Shown in pieces: positions 1 through 7,394 of a stretch of DNA of 15,402 bases. The notes under the pieces were generated by a model that was not told where the DNA came from, ran no database searches, and saw nothing but the letters and a program-made list of their open reading frames with translations. Origin of the DNA: Candidatus Pelagibacter sp. (lineage in GTDB: Bacteria; Pseudomonadota; Alphaproteobacteria; Pelagibacterales; Pelagibacteraceae); NCBI GenBank assembly GCA_002704625.1, contig PAGZ01000041.1, forward strand, positions 1 through 15,402, read 5' to 3'. The position numbers and the translations under genes were made by a program. Each line of letters begins with the position of its first letter. Position 1 is the first letter of the stretch.

Positions 1-385
1 CTCAGGTTCTGGTTCTGGCTCAGGTTCTGGCTCGGGTTCTGGCTCAGGCTCAGGTTCTGGCTCGGGTTCTGGCTCAGGCTCAGGTTCTGGCTCAGGTTCT
101 GGCTCAGGTTCTGGTTCTGGCTCGGGCTCTGGTTCTGGTTCTGGCTCAGGTTCTGGCTCAGGCTCCGGTTCTGGTTCTGGCTCAGGTTCTGGCTCAGGTT
201 CTGGCTCAGGCTCGGGTTCTGGCTCAGGTTCTGGCTCAGGCTCAGGCTCGGGTTCTGGCTCAGGTTCTGGCTCAGGCTCAGGTTCTGGCTCAGGCTCGGG
301 TTCTGGCTCGGGCTCAGGCTCAGGTTCTGGTTCTGGTTCTGGCTCTGGTAGTGGTGGTGGCTCAGGCTCGGGCTCTGGCTCAGGG
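1..385. repeat. 6-bp-unit tandem repeat encoding Glu-Pro dipeptides
   Basis: The stretch is built from hexamers such as CTCAGG, TTCTGG and CTCGGG, read on the minus strand as GAG/GAA plus CCT/CCA/CCC. Every hexamer from 1 to 300 keeps the Glu-Pro reading despite many synonymous changes, which suggests selection on the protein. One interruption near 345-360 encodes PPPLP. The array continues past the left edge, so its full length is unknown. Hexamers also combine into 12-bp and longer higher-order patterns, so slippage and unequal crossing-over are likely, and assembly could have collapsed the array. Confidence 0.95.
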
Positions 386-2310
386 TTAACAACCCTTGCG
401 AACAATGTAACCCAATCAGCCACTTCCCTATCACTATATCGAGTTTGAATAGATAATATTTTATCTCGTGTGAACCCCAAAGCCGACGAATTAACAACTT
501 GACCTATTATCCAACGTTCGTAAGCACCTGTTACACCGCTAAGCAATGAATACCTATGATTATAATGACTAGCTTGGTGTAACCCATCAAACTCCCAGGC
601 CTCATTGCTGGTAGGAGGGGCAAATCCTGAAGTTGAAAGAGACCCTTCAATTAATGTTCTAGTATTATTTACAAATGGAGTAGTCTGCGTCCAAACCATT
701 TCTCTCGAATTGCTGTCTCTCATCTTAAATTGAATTGTTTCGCCATCAAAATATTGAGACCTAGTGTCTTCATTATTTATTTCATTTAAAATAGAAAAGT
801 TATCATCACCTGCACTACCAAGAGGAAAGTCTTTTATTGCGGGCAAAATTGGTGGCCATTGGTGTGTCCCAGTTTGTCTAAAAACTAATTTCCAGATGAT
901 CTCTTCCTCAGGTTCAGGCTCTGGCTCAGGTTCAGGCTCTGGCTCTTGAGGCGGGGTTAACACACTTACTCGGGGACCCCAATTATATAGCTGTGTAATT
1001 TCACTTTGACTTAATTGGCGGTGCCACACACGGAATGAATATAACTGTACGCCATCACAATGTTGTCCAGATCCGCCGTCAGCCCGATTTCCTACAATAA
1101 AATCACTAGTTCTTCCATCAAAATTAGGGCGGTCAATGAAGCCACTAGCTTCAGTATCTTCTTGAGGATAATGTTGGTTATTTATCCAAACACCACGGTT
1201 AAATGGTCCACCACCATCATTTGTTGATGTTGATTTATATTGATATCCTACAATATGAAGAAGGATATTAGGATATGCTGCAATGAACCCTGGATTGCTT
1301 AAGTCTGTATATGTACCATCGCTAAAATCGCCGGGAGTCATACCTATTCCACCTACACGTCCATCTGATAACGTTAAATATGGACCCCAGCCAGTTTCTT
1401 TCCCGATGAGCCACCCTCTGGGCGTGGAGGCGTTAGTGGGGGATTCAGGGAATCTATTTGCGAGCGGATTTAATTTTATCCAAACTTCAAAAGTAAACCC
1501 AATATTTACATTACTTATAAGATCTATATCGTTGTTAAGATAACTTACATTCGGATAGCTTGGAGTGATTTGATTTGCGTTCTGTATAAGATAAAAAGTG
1601 CCATCATTGTCACTATCACGTACCCATGCACGTGGAACTGGGGTACGACTAGTTGTAGGAGTCCCAGAATTATTTGTATAAATCGAAGGCCATGTGTTTG
1701 AGTCTCCTGTTATGGATGCAACATATTCCATTTGCAAATCTCCAGTATAAATAGATCGTTGTATGAGTTGTGCAGGCGTACTATACATTGCGTACAATTC
1801 AACCCAATCAGCCACTTCGCTTGAACTGGTTTGAGTTTGAATAGATACTAATTTATTTGGTTCAAACCTGAAAGCCGACGAATTAGCAACTTGACCTATT
1901 AACCAACGGTCCCAAGCTCTTTCGACACCGCTAAGCAATCCATACCGAAAATTATGATAACTAGCTTCGTGTAACCCATCAAAGGCCCAGGCCTCATTGC
2001 TAGTAGGAGGGGTAAATCCTGTAGTTGAAATAACGGCAATTAATGTTCTTGTATTAGATACAAATGGAGTAGTCTGCGTCCAAACCATTTCTCTCCGAAT
2101 CCCTGCCTTACTGTCTATCATCTTAAATTGAATTGTTGTGCCAACAAAATATTCAGCCTTAGTTCTTTCATCATTTATTTCATTTAAAATAGAAAAGTTA
2201 TCATCACCTGCACTACCAAGAGACCCAGTTTTTATTAAATCAAGATTTTGTTCCCATAAGTACGGGGCAGTTTGTCTAAAAACTAATTTCCATGATGGAA
2301 GAGACTCCAT
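1..2310 (-). CDS. Modular LamG-like / Glu-Pro repeat protein, 3' end beyond window
   Basis: This minus-strand frame is open from its start to position 1 without a stop, so at least 770 residues are present and the C-terminus is missing. Order of parts: module A (about residues 6-176, opening WKLVFRQT); a LamG/concanavalin-like domain (about 225-448) with the typical strand [11 protein letters not shown] (271-281) and the typical end [12 protein letters not shown]; a short Glu-Pro linker (about 456-470); module B (471-641), about 60% identical to A; then about 130 residues of almost pure Glu-Pro broken once by PPPLP. No signal peptide is seen. LamG-type folds usually bind glycans or proteins, and Glu-Pro repeats form stiff extended rods, so a virion-surface fibre or adhesin is my inference. 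An in-frame ATG at 2334 would add MIIYIYIY, read from a TA repeat; I prefer 2310. The gene is GC-richer than its neighbours, which may indicate a foreign origin. Confidence 0.85.
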   Translation of the reverse strand, partial: MESLPSWKLVFRQTAPYLWEQNLDLIKTGSLGSAGDDNFSILNEINDERTKAEYFVGTTIQFKMIDSKAGIRREMVWTQTTPFVSNTRTLIAVISTTGFTPPTSNEAWAFDGLHEASYHNFRYGLLSGVERAWDRWLIGQVANSSAFRFEPNKLVSIQTQTSSSEVADWVELYAMYSTPAQLIQRSIYTGDLQMEYVASITGDSNTWPSIYTNNSGTPTTSRTPVPRAWVRDSDNDGTFYLIQNANQITPSYPNVSYLNNDIDLISNVNIGFTFEVWIKLNPLANRFPESPTNASTPRGWLIGKETGWGPYLTLSDGRVGGIGMTPGDFSDGTYTDLSNPGFIAAYPNILLHIVGYQYKSTSTNDGGGPFNRGVWINNQHYPQEDTEASGFIDRPNFDGRTSDFIVGNRADGGSGQHCDGVQLYSFRVWHRQLSQSEITQLYNWGPRVSVLTPPQEPEPEPEPEPEPEEEIIWKLVFRQTGTHQWPPILPAIKDFPLGSAGDDNFSILNEINNEDTRSQYFDGETIQFKMRDSNSREMVWTQTTPFVNNTRTLIEGSLSTSGFAPPTSNEAWEFDGLHQASHYNHRYSLLSGVTGAYERWIIGQVVNSSALGFTRDKILSIQTRYSDREVADWVTLFARVVNPEPEPEPEPPPLPEPEPEPEPEPEPEPEPEPEPEPEPEPEPEPEPEPEPEPEPEPEPEPEPEPEPEPEPEPEPEPEPEPEPEPEPEPEPEPEPEPEPEPEPEPEPEPEPEPEPEPEPEPEPEPEPEPE
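397..894 (-). repeat. Module B, duplicated WKLVFRQT module
   Basis: Second copy of a roughly 165-residue coding module within the same gene; the first lies at about 1783-2304. Long stretches are identical in DNA: about 48 bp around [13 protein letters not shown] and about 36 bp around [11 protein letters not shown]. Both copies end at ADWV, just before the next domain or linker. Protein identity is about 60% by eye. I do not recognise the domain family with certainty. Confidence 0.85.
907..945. repeat. Short Glu-Pro hexamer repeat (linker between LamG and module B)
   Basis: Six hexamers and a half, with units such as CTCAGG, TTCAGG and CTCTGG, encode [13 protein letters not shown] on the minus strand. 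It separates the LamG-like domain from module B and is a short version of the 1-385 array. Confidence 0.9.
1783..2304 (-). repeat. Module A, duplicated WKLVFRQT module
   Basis: First copy of the module repeated at about 397-894. It contains the shared blocks [63 protein letters not shown] and ADWV. Divergence between copies is concentrated in loops, for example after WKLVFRQT and around the stretch before REMVWTQ, where B lacks a few residues. Confidence 0.85.
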
Positions 2311-2329
2311 ATATATATATATATATATG
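2309..2329. repeat. TA microsatellite at the 5' end of the LamG-like gene
   Basis: An uninterrupted run of alternating A and T lies at the probable start codon (2310) of the minus-strand gene. It is in frame with an upstream ATG at 2334. It may serve as an AT-rich core promoter, and its length could vary between isolates. Confidence 0.8.
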
Positions 2330-2376
2330 ATCATGAGATATTAATAAACGTAAGGGATATTCACTGTATTTTAAAT

Positions 2377-2384
2377 AAAATTGA
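2377..2384 (+). promoter_or_regulatory. Mimivirus-type early promoter element AAAATTGA
   Basis: An exact AAAATTGA octamer lies 35 bp before the ATG at 2420. This is the early-gene promoter motif described for Mimivirus and seen in related Imitervirales. The same octamer also occurs by chance inside AT-rich coding sequence here (9207, near 9657 and 9731), so position rather than presence is the argument. Early transcription of the topoisomerase gene is inferred. Confidence 0.65.
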
Positions 2385-2419
2385 AATAGTTTAGACACTT
2401 GTTGTGAGTTATATAGAGA

Positions 2420-5400
2420 ATGTCTGAAGCCAAACTAGCCAAGCAGTACCAGAAAAAATCTGATAGGGAACATGTGCTCGATAATCCTGATACCTATACA
2501 GGGTCGATGGAGCCCACCGAGTACAGTACCTATATATATAACGATGCGACCGAAAGCATCGTTGCGAAGGATCTTACCATGATCCCAGGTCTTTATAAAC
2601 TATTTGATGAAGGTGCTGTAAATTGTCGTGATCATCAAGTCCGACAACAGCAAGCTTTTGATAAGTGTGTTCCTAACACATTCCCTGTAACGCACATTGA
2701 TTTCGATATTGCTGATGATGGAACAATTACTATGTTTAATGATGGTAATGGTATTGATGTTGCCGAACATCCTGAACATAAGCTTTGGATTCCTGAAATG
2801 ATATTTGGTCACCTTCGCACTTCAACTAACTATGATAAAACACAAAAGAAAATTGTTGGTGGAAAGAACGGATTTGGATTTAAACTGGTTCTTATTTGGT
2901 CGTCTTGGGGCCGCATTGAGACTGTTGATCATGTTCGCGGTCTCAAATATGTTCAAGAGTTTGAAAATAATCTTACTGTTCGTCATGAACCTAAGATTAG
3001 TAAATGTCGTAGTAAACCATATACAAGTGTTTCATTCCGACCAGATTTTAAGAGACTTAATATTGATGGATTTAGTTCAGATATGCTAGCACTCTTTAAG
3101 CGTCGTATTTATGATATTGCAGCTGTAACTGATAAAAAGGTGAAGGTTAAGTTTAATGGTGCCACTTTGCCTGTCAAACACTTTCAACAGTATGTTGATA
3201 TGTATATTGGCAGTAAGAGTGATACCAAACGTATTTATGAATCAAGCAACGATCGATGGGAATATGCAGTTTGTATGGCTCCAAAAGAAGAGTTCACACA
3301 GGTATCATTTGTAAATGGTATATTTACTTCTAAAGGCGGAAAACATGTAGACTATTTGCTTAATACTATTGTCAGAAAGCTATCAGCATACATCAAGGCA
3401 AAGAAAAAGATTGATGTTAAATCAAGCACAATTAAAGAACAGCTTATGTTGTTTGTGCGATGTGATATTGAAAATCCTAACTTTGATAGTCAAACTAAAG
3501 ACTACATGACTACTCCACAATCTAACTTTGGTTCTAGTTGTGATGTCAGCGATAATTTCATTGAAAAAGTCGCTAAGATGGGTGTTATGGATGCTGCTTG
3601 TGCCCTTACTGAGGTAAAGGAAAACAAAGCAGCAAAGAAAACCGACGGCTCAAAGACCAAAAATGTACGTGGTATACCTAAGCTTGTTGATGCCAACATG
3701 GCTGGTACAAAAGATAGCAAGGACTGTACTCTACTTCTTGTGGAGGGAGATTCGGCTAAGGCTGGTGTCGTATCAGGCCTAAGTCAACAAGATCGAAATT
3801 GGTTTGGTGTTTATCCACTTAGAGGAAAATTGTTTAATGTTCGTGGAGAGCGAGCGACTCGTGTTGCTAGTAATAAAGAAATTACTGATATTAAGCAGAT
3901 TCTTGCACTTGAGACAGGAAATAAATACACTGCCGAAAGCGCAAGCGAAAAGCTGCGATATGGTAAGGTTCTATTCCTTACTGATCAAGATCTTGATGGA
4001 ACACATATCAAAGGACTTTGCATTAATATGTTTGAGTCTGAATGGAGTACACTAATTCAAGTCCCAGAGCTATTTGGATTTATGAATACTCCTATCTTGA
4101 AGGCTCGGAAGGGCTCTCAGGAAATAATGTTCTACAATGATGGTGAATATGAAGCTTGGAAAGAAGAAAATGATCTTCGTGGATGGAATATAAAATATTA
4201 CAAGGGTTTGGGTACTTCTACTGCAAAAGAGTTTCGAGAGTATTTCGAAAATAAGAAGATTGTAATGTTTAATTGTAGTGGACCAGAATGTCGCGATCGA
4301 ATTGATATGGTGTTCAATAAAAAGCGAGCTAGTGACCGTAAAACCTGGCTTGAACATTATGATCGTGATGATTTTATGGATACTTCACTTGAAGAAGTTA
4401 GTTATGGTGATTTTATCGATAAAGAGATGATTCACTTTTCAAAATATGATTGTGAACGATCTATTCCAAATCTTATGGATGGTCTTAAAACCAGTCAACG
4501 TAAGATCTTGTTTGCAGCATTTAAAAGGAAGCTAGTTAACGAAATCAAGGTTGCTCAGTTCTCTGGATATGTATCAGAACATTCAGGATATCATCACGGC
4601 GAACAGAGTTTGAATGGTGCAATTGTAAATATGGCACAAAACTTTGTTGGTTCTAATAATATAAATCTACTGTTACCAAATGGTCAGTTTGGTACTCGGC
4701 TTCAAGGTGGCAATGATTCAGCGAGTGAAAGGTACATCTTTACTGCTCTCGCAAATATAACAAGAACTATCTTTCGTATTCATGATGATAAGGTTCTTCG
4801 TTATCTTGAAGATGATGGAACTCCTGTTGAACCAGATTGGTATGCTCCTATTATTCCAATGATTCTTGTGAATGGTTCAAAGGGTATTGGCACTGGTTTT
4901 AGTTGTGATATTCCGCCGTTCAATCCAACTCAGATTATTCAGTATATGCAAGCTAAAATCGCTGGAGATCCAACTAATCTGATTGATATTGATGTCTACT
5001 ATGAAGGCTTTAAGGGTGAAGTTAGAAAAGTTGATGATCGGCGGTATCTTATCAAAGGAAAGTGTACAGTAATTGATGAAAAACGAGTGCATATTACCGA
5101 GTTGCCAATCGGTACATGGAGTGATGATTATAAAGAATATCTTGAAACGCTAATTGATGGAGATGGTAAGAAAAAAAATGGAGTTCTTAAAGAGTACGAA
5201 GACATGAGTAGTGATAAGGTAGTAAATATAACTGTTATATTTAGTCGTGCAAATGATATTCAGAAGCTATTGATGACTACAACCGACTATGAATGCAATG
5301 GTCTTGAAAAGTTATTGAAACTATATACTACTCAAACGACTACTAATATGCATATGTTTGATGAAAAAGAAAAATTGCGTAAGTTTGAATCTCCACAAGA

Positions 5401-5896
5401 GATTATTGATTATTATATGGATGTCAGGAAAAATGTATATATACAGCGTAAAAAATACTTGCTTGCTGAGCTTGATGCACAGTTAATGAAATTGTCAAAT
5501 AAGGCAAAATATATTATGGAAAATCTAAGCGGAGATGTGGATCTACGCAGAAAAAAGAATGATGTTATTGTAGCATTGCTAACAGATCGTGGATACGACA
5601 TGATCGATAGTAGCTATAACTATTTGACAAAAATGCCGATGGATTCAGTATCTGAAGAAAATGTTGCCAAGACTCTACAAGAGAAGGGCGACAAAGAAAC
5701 AGAACTAGAATTACTTAAAGCAACAAGCGAAGATGATATGTGGCTAGCCGAACTCGCTGAGTTTAAAAATGACCATACAAAATACTGTGCATTACGTGAA
5801 AAAGAAATGATGCTTACAAATAAGAGTTCAAAGAAAAAGTCCAATACATCAAGAAAGGTAGTAAAGCGTAAAGTTAAATTGACTCCAGAAAAGTAA
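2420..5896 (+). CDS. DNA topoisomerase II (eukaryotic type)
   Basis: ATP-dependent type IIA topoisomerase that passes one DNA duplex through another, needed for viral replication and resolving genome tangles. The GHKL ATPase comes first: E64 and N68 in DEGAVN, the glycine loop GGKNGFGF from residue 147, and the QTK loop at 358-360. The TOPRIM domain follows, with EGDSA (442-446), PLRGK and DQDLDG (522-527, the metal-binding acidic triad). The breakage-reunion domain has IPNLMDGLKTSQRKIL and the catalytic tyrosine Y772 after R771. At 1158 residues it matches single-chain viral enzymes and lacks the long C-terminal region of cellular topoisomerase II; only a lysine-rich tail (about 1133-1158) remains, perhaps for DNA or nuclear localisation. 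All key residues are present, so it should be active. It diverges from the LamG-like gene and converges on the P8-like gene. Confidence 0.98.
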   Translation: MSEAKLAKQYQKKSDREHVLDNPDTYTGSMEPTEYSTYIYNDATESIVAKDLTMIPGLYKLFDEGAVNCRDHQVRQQQAFDKCVPNTFPVTHIDFDIADDGTITMFNDGNGIDVAEHPEHKLWIPEMIFGHLRTSTNYDKTQKKIVGGKNGFGFKLVLIWSSWGRIETVDHVRGLKYVQEFENNLTVRHEPKISKCRSKPYTSVSFRPDFKRLNIDGFSSDMLALFKRRIYDIAAVTDKKVKVKFNGATLPVKHFQQYVDMYIGSKSDTKRIYESSNDRWEYAVCMAPKEEFTQVSFVNGIFTSKGGKHVDYLLNTIVRKLSAYIKAKKKIDVKSSTIKEQLMLFVRCDIENPNFDSQTKDYMTTPQSNFGSSCDVSDNFIEKVAKMGVMDAACALTEVKENKAAKKTDGSKTKNVRGIPKLVDANMAGTKDSKDCTLLLVEGDSAKAGVVSGLSQQDRNWFGVYPLRGKLFNVRGERATRVASNKEITDIKQILALETGNKYTAESASEKLRYGKVLFLTDQDLDGTHIKGLCINMFESEWSTLIQVPELFGFMNTPILKARKGSQEIMFYNDGEYEAWKEENDLRGWNIKYYKGLGTSTAKEFREYFENKKIVMFNCSGPECRDRIDMVFNKKRASDRKTWLEHYDRDDFMDTSLEEVSYGDFIDKEMIHFSKYDCERSIPNLMDGLKTSQRKILFAAFKRKLVNEIKVAQFSGYVSEHSGYHHGEQSLNGAIVNMAQNFVGSNNINLLLPNGQFGTRLQGGNDSASERYIFTALANITRTIFRIHDDKVLRYLEDDGTPVEPDWYAPIIPMILVNGSKGIGTGFSCDIPPFNPTQIIQYMQAKIAGDPTNLIDIDVYYEGFKGEVRKVDDRRYLIKGKCTVIDEKRVHITELPIGTWSDDYKEYLETLIDGDGKKKNGVLKEYEDMSSDKVVNITVIFSRANDIQKLLMTTTDYECNGLEKLLKLYTTQTTTNMHMFDEKEKLRKFESPQEIIDYYMDVRKNVYIQRKKYLLAELDAQLMKLSNKAKYIMENLSGDVDLRRKKNDVIVALLTDRGYDMIDSSYNYLTKMPMDSVSEENVAKTLQEKGDKETELELLKATSEDDMWLAELAEFKNDHTKYCALREKEMMLTNKSSKKKSNTSRKVVKRKVKLTPEK

Positions 5897-5958
5897 AAAA
5901 TAAAAAACAAAAATAAATAATTTTTAAATTATAATTTTTTCATTTTATAATAAAACAT

Positions 5959-5987
5959 AATATTATTCAATTTGAACATATAATATT
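5959..5987. terminator. Hairpin between convergent topoisomerase and P8-like genes
   Basis: AATATTAT (5959-5966) and ATAATATT (5980-5987) form a perfect 8-bp stem around 13 bases, and TTCAA/TTGAA inside can add an inner stem. Mimivirus mRNAs are known to end and be polyadenylated at hairpins, so this may end transcripts from either side. The sequence is so AT-rich that chance palindromes are common. Confidence 0.4.
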
Positions 5988-5990
5988 TAT

Positions 5991-6497
5991 CTAAAACCAT
6001 TTTTTAAGAAGAAGTTGCTTATCATTTACTGTAGACATAACAGGATGAGCAATAGGTGTATACATCTCACTAGCATCTCTAATGTATTTCATATAACCTT
6101 CTGCCTCTCCATATACTTGACCAATAGCGTAATCTAGAACAAGACTATTAAGAGCAGCGATTTGTTTTGAAATATTACCAGCATCATTGGGTGAATATTG
6201 TAAAAAAATACTTCTCATTACGATTTTAAGTTCATCTGAATTTTGTTCTGATATTAAATATTGTCCATTTGATCGCTTGTAAACACCCGCTCGCAAACCA
6301 TTTTGTAAGGCTTGAATATTTTCTCTAGAAAAGAAAAGGTCAGATAATTTTGTATTGTACCAATTGCCAGTCATAGCTCCTCTAAAGTCTGTTGCTGCGG
6401 TCACTCCACCAGCAGCAATTTTATCTTTCATAGAAAATAATGTATTAGTATTAGGCTGAATTATATTTACTCGTCCATTAGGTTTTTGACAACTCAT
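5991..6497 (-). CDS. Probable P8-type minor capsid protein
   Basis: 168 residues. The core (about residues 50-145) reads LSDLFFSRENIQALQNGL, then VYKRS, ISEQNSDELKIVMRSIF, LQYSPN, IAALNSLVLDYAI and YMKYIRD, ending with a PI/HP segment. As far as I recall, this pattern matches the central region of the minor capsid protein P8 family found across large DNA viruses, which lies under the outer capsid shell in chlorovirus PBCV-1. There is no clear membrane segment. It shares a 47-bp divergent spacer with the CPW-WPC-like gene. A TCTATCTA stretch (6507-6514) lies 9 bases before the start and resembles late-gene TCTA signals in CroV-like viruses, fitting a late structural gene. The family assignment rests on motif memory and could instead be a related uncharacterised DUF. 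Confidence 0.6.
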   Translation of the reverse strand: MSCQKPNGRVNIIQPNTNTLFSMKDKIAAGGVTAATDFRGAMTGNWYNTKLSDLFFSRENIQALQNGLRAGVYKRSNGQYLISEQNSDELKIVMRSIFLQYSPNDAGNISKQIAALNSLVLDYAIGQVYGEAEGYMKYIRDASEMYTPIAHPVMSTVNDKQLLLKKWF

Positions 6498-6506
6498 TAT
6501 ACTTAG

Positions 6507-6514
6507 TAGATAGA
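6507..6514 (-). promoter_or_regulatory. TCTA-type possible late promoter motif
   Basis: TCTATCTA on the minus strand, followed by AT-rich sequence and the P8-like start codon at 6497. TCTA in an AT-rich context is the reported late motif of Cafeteria roenbergensis virus and relatives. A four-base signal is weak alone; the match to a likely structural gene is what supports it. Confidence 0.35.
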
Positions 6515-6544
6515 AAAAATTATCCTATTATGTTATATAAGAAG

Positions 6545-6901
6545 ATGGCCACATTCCAAAGTATTACAATGACAGTAGCGATCGTAATTTTAGTTATCTG
6601 CTTGATATTCATTGCTATTGCACTATACAGAAGCAAATACAACACCCAATTTCCACCAGTTGTTGCTGACTGTCCTGACTATTGGCTTGATATGTCGGAT
6701 GGTGACGGTTCAAATTGCGTTAATCAGTTGAAGGGTTTAGGAGACCCTAATTGTCAAAACCAAATGAACTTCAGCACTTCTATGTGGACCGGTGATGATG
6801 GTTTATGTAGAAAAAGAACATGGGCACGCAAATGCAATCTTGCATGGGATGGAGTAACGAATAACCCTAATGCTTGCCAAGATACAAGCGACAGTAATTA
6901 A
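6545..6901 (+). CDS. CPW-WPC-like single-pass membrane protein
   Basis: 118 residues from the ATG at 6545; an in-frame ATG at 6530 would add MLYKK. One hydrophobic segment (about residues 7-28, MTVAIVILVICLIFIAIAL) is followed by a short basic stretch and a cysteine- and tryptophan-rich domain: FPPVVADCPDYW, NCVN, a second CxN, then KRTWARKCNLAWDGVTNN and a last cysteine. This spacing resembles the CPW-WPC type domain known from apicomplexans and annotated in giant viruses. The topology suggests a small ectodomain held by disulphides, so a virion inner-membrane or entry protein is plausible (inference). It diverges from the P8-like gene, and a hairpin follows its stop codon. Confidence 0.65.
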   Translation: MATFQSITMTVAIVILVICLIFIAIALYRSKYNTQFPPVVADCPDYWLDMSDGDGSNCVNQLKGLGDPNCQNQMNFSTSMWTGDDGLCRKRTWARKCNLAWDGVTNNPNACQDTSDSN

Positions 6902-6938
6902 CTTGATGTTAATATTTATTTAAATATACTTATCAAGT
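6901..6938 (+). terminator. Two-step hairpin, possible transcript end signal
   Basis: Outer arms ACTTGAT (6901-6907) and ATCAAGT (6932-6938) pair perfectly. Inside, ATATTTA (6912-6918) and TAAATAT (6921-6927) form a second 7-bp stem with a 2-base loop. It begins at the last base of the CPW-WPC-like stop codon and ends 9 bases before the next start codon. This fits the hairpin 3'-end rule described for Mimivirus transcripts. Confidence 0.6.
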
Positions 6939-6947
6939 AAATACAAG

Positions 6948-7394
6948 ATGAAAAATGATGAATTAAAGACAACCTGGAAAGATATACCTCATGAAATTAG
7001 ACCTGATATATTTATATATTTGCCTGTCACCACATTAATTTGGCTTAATAAAAAATATTACACTAAATATCACTCTTGTGTTGAAAGTATGATTAAATCG
7101 TCCAGATATTTACAACATGTCACTAATATGGTAATAAGAGATGCAGCATTTTCTTTTCAATTTGTTATGCGTGAAAATATTATGAGATGGTTTAATTTGA
7201 TGGTAAATAATAAAAAATATAGATATTCTAATAAAATTTATAGTAGTTTTTTAGCATTTTTAATAGAATTATCTATAACAAGAGGTTGTGAAAAATGCCG
7301 ACGAATAATAGAAGAGGTTACTAGAGAGGTTATTGGTCCAAAATGGCATAAAAGAAATCGCACTACTTCATATAAAAAAGAATGGAGCAACTAA
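6948..7394 (+). CDS. Small F-box-like protein, function unknown
   Basis: 148 residues, basic at the C-terminus. The N-terminal segment IPHEIRPDIFIYLPV (about 13-27) followed by LIWLNKKYYTKYH (32-44) has the Leu-Pro and hydrophobic spacing of an F-box, with the asparagine/tyrosine-rich continuation often seen in small giant-virus proteins. F-box proteins recruit targets to SCF ubiquitin ligases, but no target-binding repeats are present. The rest is probably helical with a CxxC (EKCRRI region) too incomplete to call a zinc site. Its last 13 bases overlap the RFC-like gene start, suggesting coupled expression or simple compaction. The F-box assignment is tentative. Confidence 0.6.
   Translation: MKNDELKTTWKDIPHEIRPDIFIYLPVTTLIWLNKKYYTKYHSCVESMIKSSRYLQHVTNMVIRDAAFSFQFVMRENIMRWFNLMVNNKKYRYSNKIYSSFLAFLIELSITRGCEKCRRIIEEVTREVIGPKWHKRNRTTSYKKEWSN

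Noticed and set aside
1..385. CRISPR-like array
   Set aside because: There are no spacers; it is a continuous hexamer repeat with coding sense.
764..949. Plus-strand reading frame ending in a Gly-Ser repeat
   Set aside because: It is the complement of the Glu-Pro linker and module B. The minus-strand frame is open over more than 770 codons with recognisable domains, so the Gly-Ser reading is an artefact.
1283..1543. Plus-strand 86-residue frame
   Set aside because: It lies wholly opposite the LamG-like domain and has no family features.
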